A stretch of DNA of 7,274 nucleotides from Oscillospiraceae bacterium (GTDB taxonomy: Bacteria > Bacillota > Clostridia > Oscillospirales > Oscillospiraceae). The position numbers and the translations under genes are program-made. Where the stretch lies: assembly GCA_016296635.1 (NCBI GenBank), contig JAEDIZ010000106.1:1-7274 (forward strand), written 5' to 3'. The notes beneath the pieces were generated by a model that saw only the letters and a program-made list of their open reading frames with translations, made no database searches and was not told where the DNA came from. Below, piece by piece: positions 5,647 to 7,274 of the stretch. Position 1 is the stretch's first letter; every line of letters begins with the position of its first letter.

Positions 5647-7274
5647 GACCTGTCAAGCTTACCATCTCGGCCTTCGGCCCGTATGCCGGCAGAACGGAAC
5701 TGGATCTGAATCAGCTGGGAGAGCACGGCCTTTATCTGATCACGGGCGATACCGGCGCCGGAAAAACCACGATCTTTGACGCCATCGCCTTCGCCCTTTT
5801 CGGCGAGGCCAGCGGCGATACCCGGGAGCCGTCCATGCTCCGCTCCAAATACGCTGATGCGGATACGCCCACGGAAGTGGAACTGACATTCTTATATCGG
5901 GGACTGTCCTATACCGTGAAGCGCAATCCCGAGTATGACCGTCCGTCCAAGCGGGGAGACAAGCTGATCTCGCAGAAGGCGGAAGCCGTTCTGACAAAGC
6001 CGGACGGCAGCGTTGTGACGAAGCTCAAGGATGTCAACGCGGAAATCCGCGACATTCTGGGTGTGGATCGAGGGCAGTTCTCGCAGATTGCCATGATCGC
6101 GCAGGGCGATTTTCTGAAACTGCTGTTGGCGGATACGAAGGATCGGCAGGCAATTTTCCGCAAAATCTTTCAGACCGGCAACTATCAGATTCTGCAGGAT
6201 CGGCTGAAAAACGAATCCAGTGCACTTTCCAAGCAATGCGAATCGGCCAGAAACAGCATCAGTCAGTATATTGACGGCCTGTTTTATGCGGGCGATGACG
6301 AAACTTGCGATCAGCTGACCAAGGCGAAATCCGCATCGATGCCGATCGGCGAAGTGATTGACCTTGCAGCGAATATGATCGAGAAGGACACCGCGCTGCA
6401 GAAATCGCTGGCAGACGATCTGCAGAAAACGGAGCAAAAGCTGGACGCGGTTAATCAGTCCATCGGAAAAGCAGCCGAACGCGAAAAGGCGGAGGCAGAC
6501 AAACAGGCCGCGCAGGAGGAACTTGCAAAGAACGCACTTCAGCTGCAAATGCTGGAAGAACGCTATGCAGATGCCCTCAAGCAGCAGCCGGAAACCGAAC
6601 GGTTGGAGAAAACGATTGCAAAGCTGCAGGCAGAGCTGCCGTTTTACAAGGATTTAGAAGAAAAAAATGAAGCGCAGGCGGAAGTTCAGTCAAAAATCAT
6701 CCGACTTCACAAGGAGAAGGAAGCAGCAGCCGGGAAAAAGCAACTCTGTGCAGAACAGCTTGAAAAGAATCGGCAGGAGTACGCAGGACTGCTTTCCGCA
6801 GAGGTGGAGCGGGAAAAGCTCTCGCAGAAAGCGGCGCAGATCTCTGAGCAGATGGATGCCGTTACGCAACTGCAGGTGGATATCGAAGCTCTGAACCGAA
6901 CGGAAAAAGAGCTGGCAGACGCGCAGGCGGACTTCTCTGCCGCCTTTGCGGAGGCAGAAGAAGCGCGGACATTTTATGATGCGCAGAACGAAGCATTCCT
7001 GCACGCGCAGGCCGGCATTCTGGCAGCGCATCTGCAAAACGGGCATCCGTGCCCGGTTTGCGGCGCAACAATTCATCCCGCTCCGGCGGTGAAATCCGAA
7101 AAAGCACCGACACAGGCGGAGCTGCAGAAATACCGCAAGGCCGCGGAGCAGCTTCGCACGAAATCCGAAGCTGCCAGCGTCAACGCGGGCAGGATCAAGG
7201 GTATACTGGACTCCGGGATTTCGGCAGCCATTCAGAAAATCAGGCAGACCGTCGATGCGGATGTGTCAGCAGAA
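5643..7274 (+). CDS. sbcC: Exonuclease SbcCD, ATPase subunit SbcC (first 544 residues; 3' end outside window)
   Basis: SbcC is the Rad50-type SMC-like ATPase partner of SbcD. It folds back on a long coiled coil, and two molecules join through a zinc hook to grip DNA. The frame stays open to the right edge with no stop. Present are the start MRPVKLTISAFGPY, the Walker A GDTGAGKTT (35-43), the Q-loop Gln154 in AQGDFLKLLLA, then a Glu/Lys/Gln/Ala-rich coiled-coil arm (about 185-465). The zinc-hook motif CPVC lies at 470-473 (codons 7050-7061) and the return arm begins after it. The signature motif, Walker B and second ATPase lobe should lie beyond the window, since full SbcC is usually about 1,000 residues or more. 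The start at 5643 has GGAGGG (5631-5636) 6 bp upstream inside sbcD and overlaps the sbcD stop by four bases. No frameshift is seen. Confidence 0.96.
   Translation, partial: MRPVKLTISAFGPYAGRTELDLNQLGEHGLYLITGDTGAGKTTIFDAIAFALFGEASGDTREPSMLRSKYADADTPTEVELTFLYRGLSYTVKRNPEYDRPSKRGDKLISQKAEAVLTKPDGSVVTKLKDVNAEIRDILGVDRGQFSQIAMIAQGDFLKLLLADTKDRQAIFRKIFQTGNYQILQDRLKNESSALSKQCESARNSISQYIDGLFYAGDDETCDQLTKAKSASMPIGEVIDLAANMIEKDTALQKSLADDLQKTEQKLDAVNQSIGKAAEREKAEADKQAAQEELAKNALQLQMLEERYADALKQQPETERLEKTIAKLQAELPFYKDLEEKNEAQAEVQSKIIRLHKEKEAAAGKKQLCAEQLEKNRQEYAGLLSAEVEREKLSQKAAQISEQMDAVTQLQVDIEALNRTEKELADAQADFSAAFAEAEEARTFYDAQNEAFLHAQAGILAAHLQNGHPCPVCGATIHPAPAVKSEKAPTQAELQKYRKAAEQLRTKSEAASVNAGRIKGILDSGISAAIQKIRQTVDADVSAE

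Noticed and set aside
5892..6548. A 218-codon open frame on the - strand opposite sbcC
   Set aside because: It is in the same codon register as sbcC and is explained by the same codon avoidance. The sense strand has Walker A, Q-loop and coiled coil.

Overview
The window looks like chromosomal DNA from a gut-type Clostridia bacterium (Firmicutes), most plausibly in or near the Ruminococcaceae/Oscillospiraceae. This is inferred from moderately GC-rich coding DNA, strong AAGGAGG-type ribosome binding sites, TATAAT-like promoters, a surface protein with SLH domains, and a macro-domain/VWA gene pair of a type I associate with Clostridia. No 16S or other taxonomic marker is present, so the assignment is tentative. 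All six genes lie on the + strand.

Layout. (1) Positions 3-776 hold the C-terminal half of a 4-alpha-glucanotransferase (malQ), cut by the left edge, with all three catalytic acids visible. (2) A 242-bp gap carries an AT-rich inverted repeat and an extended -10 promoter. (3) Positions 1019-2311 encode a secreted protein: signal peptide, three SLH wall-binding domains, then two copies of a roughly 90-residue domain. Each copy has an N-terminal Gly-Gly-Trp and a QxVAGxNY segment closely resembling the QVVAG loop of cystatin protease inhibitors. A 13-bp perfect-stem terminator follows. (4) Positions 2608-3675 encode a macro domain (ADP-ribose-type ligand binding) fused to a C-terminal helix-turn-helix-like domain. 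(5) Positions 3763-4413 encode a small VWA-domain protein with a complete MIDAS metal site. (6) Positions 4510-5646 and 5643-7274 are sbcD and the first half of sbcC, overlapping by four bases (ATGA). They encode the SbcCD (Mre11-Rad50 type) DNA-end and hairpin nuclease. sbcC runs off the right edge just after its zinc hook.

How the parts may work together. malQ ends a separate glycogen/maltodextrin function. The SLH protein would be displayed on the cell wall and, if its repeats are true cystatin folds, could inhibit papain-like cysteine proteases. The macro-HTH and VWA genes form a pair of unknown function. sbcDC is a translationally coupled operon with its own candidate promoter.

The two strongest points for follow-up are the cystatin-like repeats on an SLH anchor and the junction in front of the VWA gene. 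At that junction a 19-bp hairpin buries the whole Shine-Dalgarno sequence and is followed by a T-run. A candidate promoter lies so that its own transcript would begin in the 3' arm and escape the hairpin. Read-through from the macro gene would therefore be terminated or untranslatable, while the gene's own transcript would be open.
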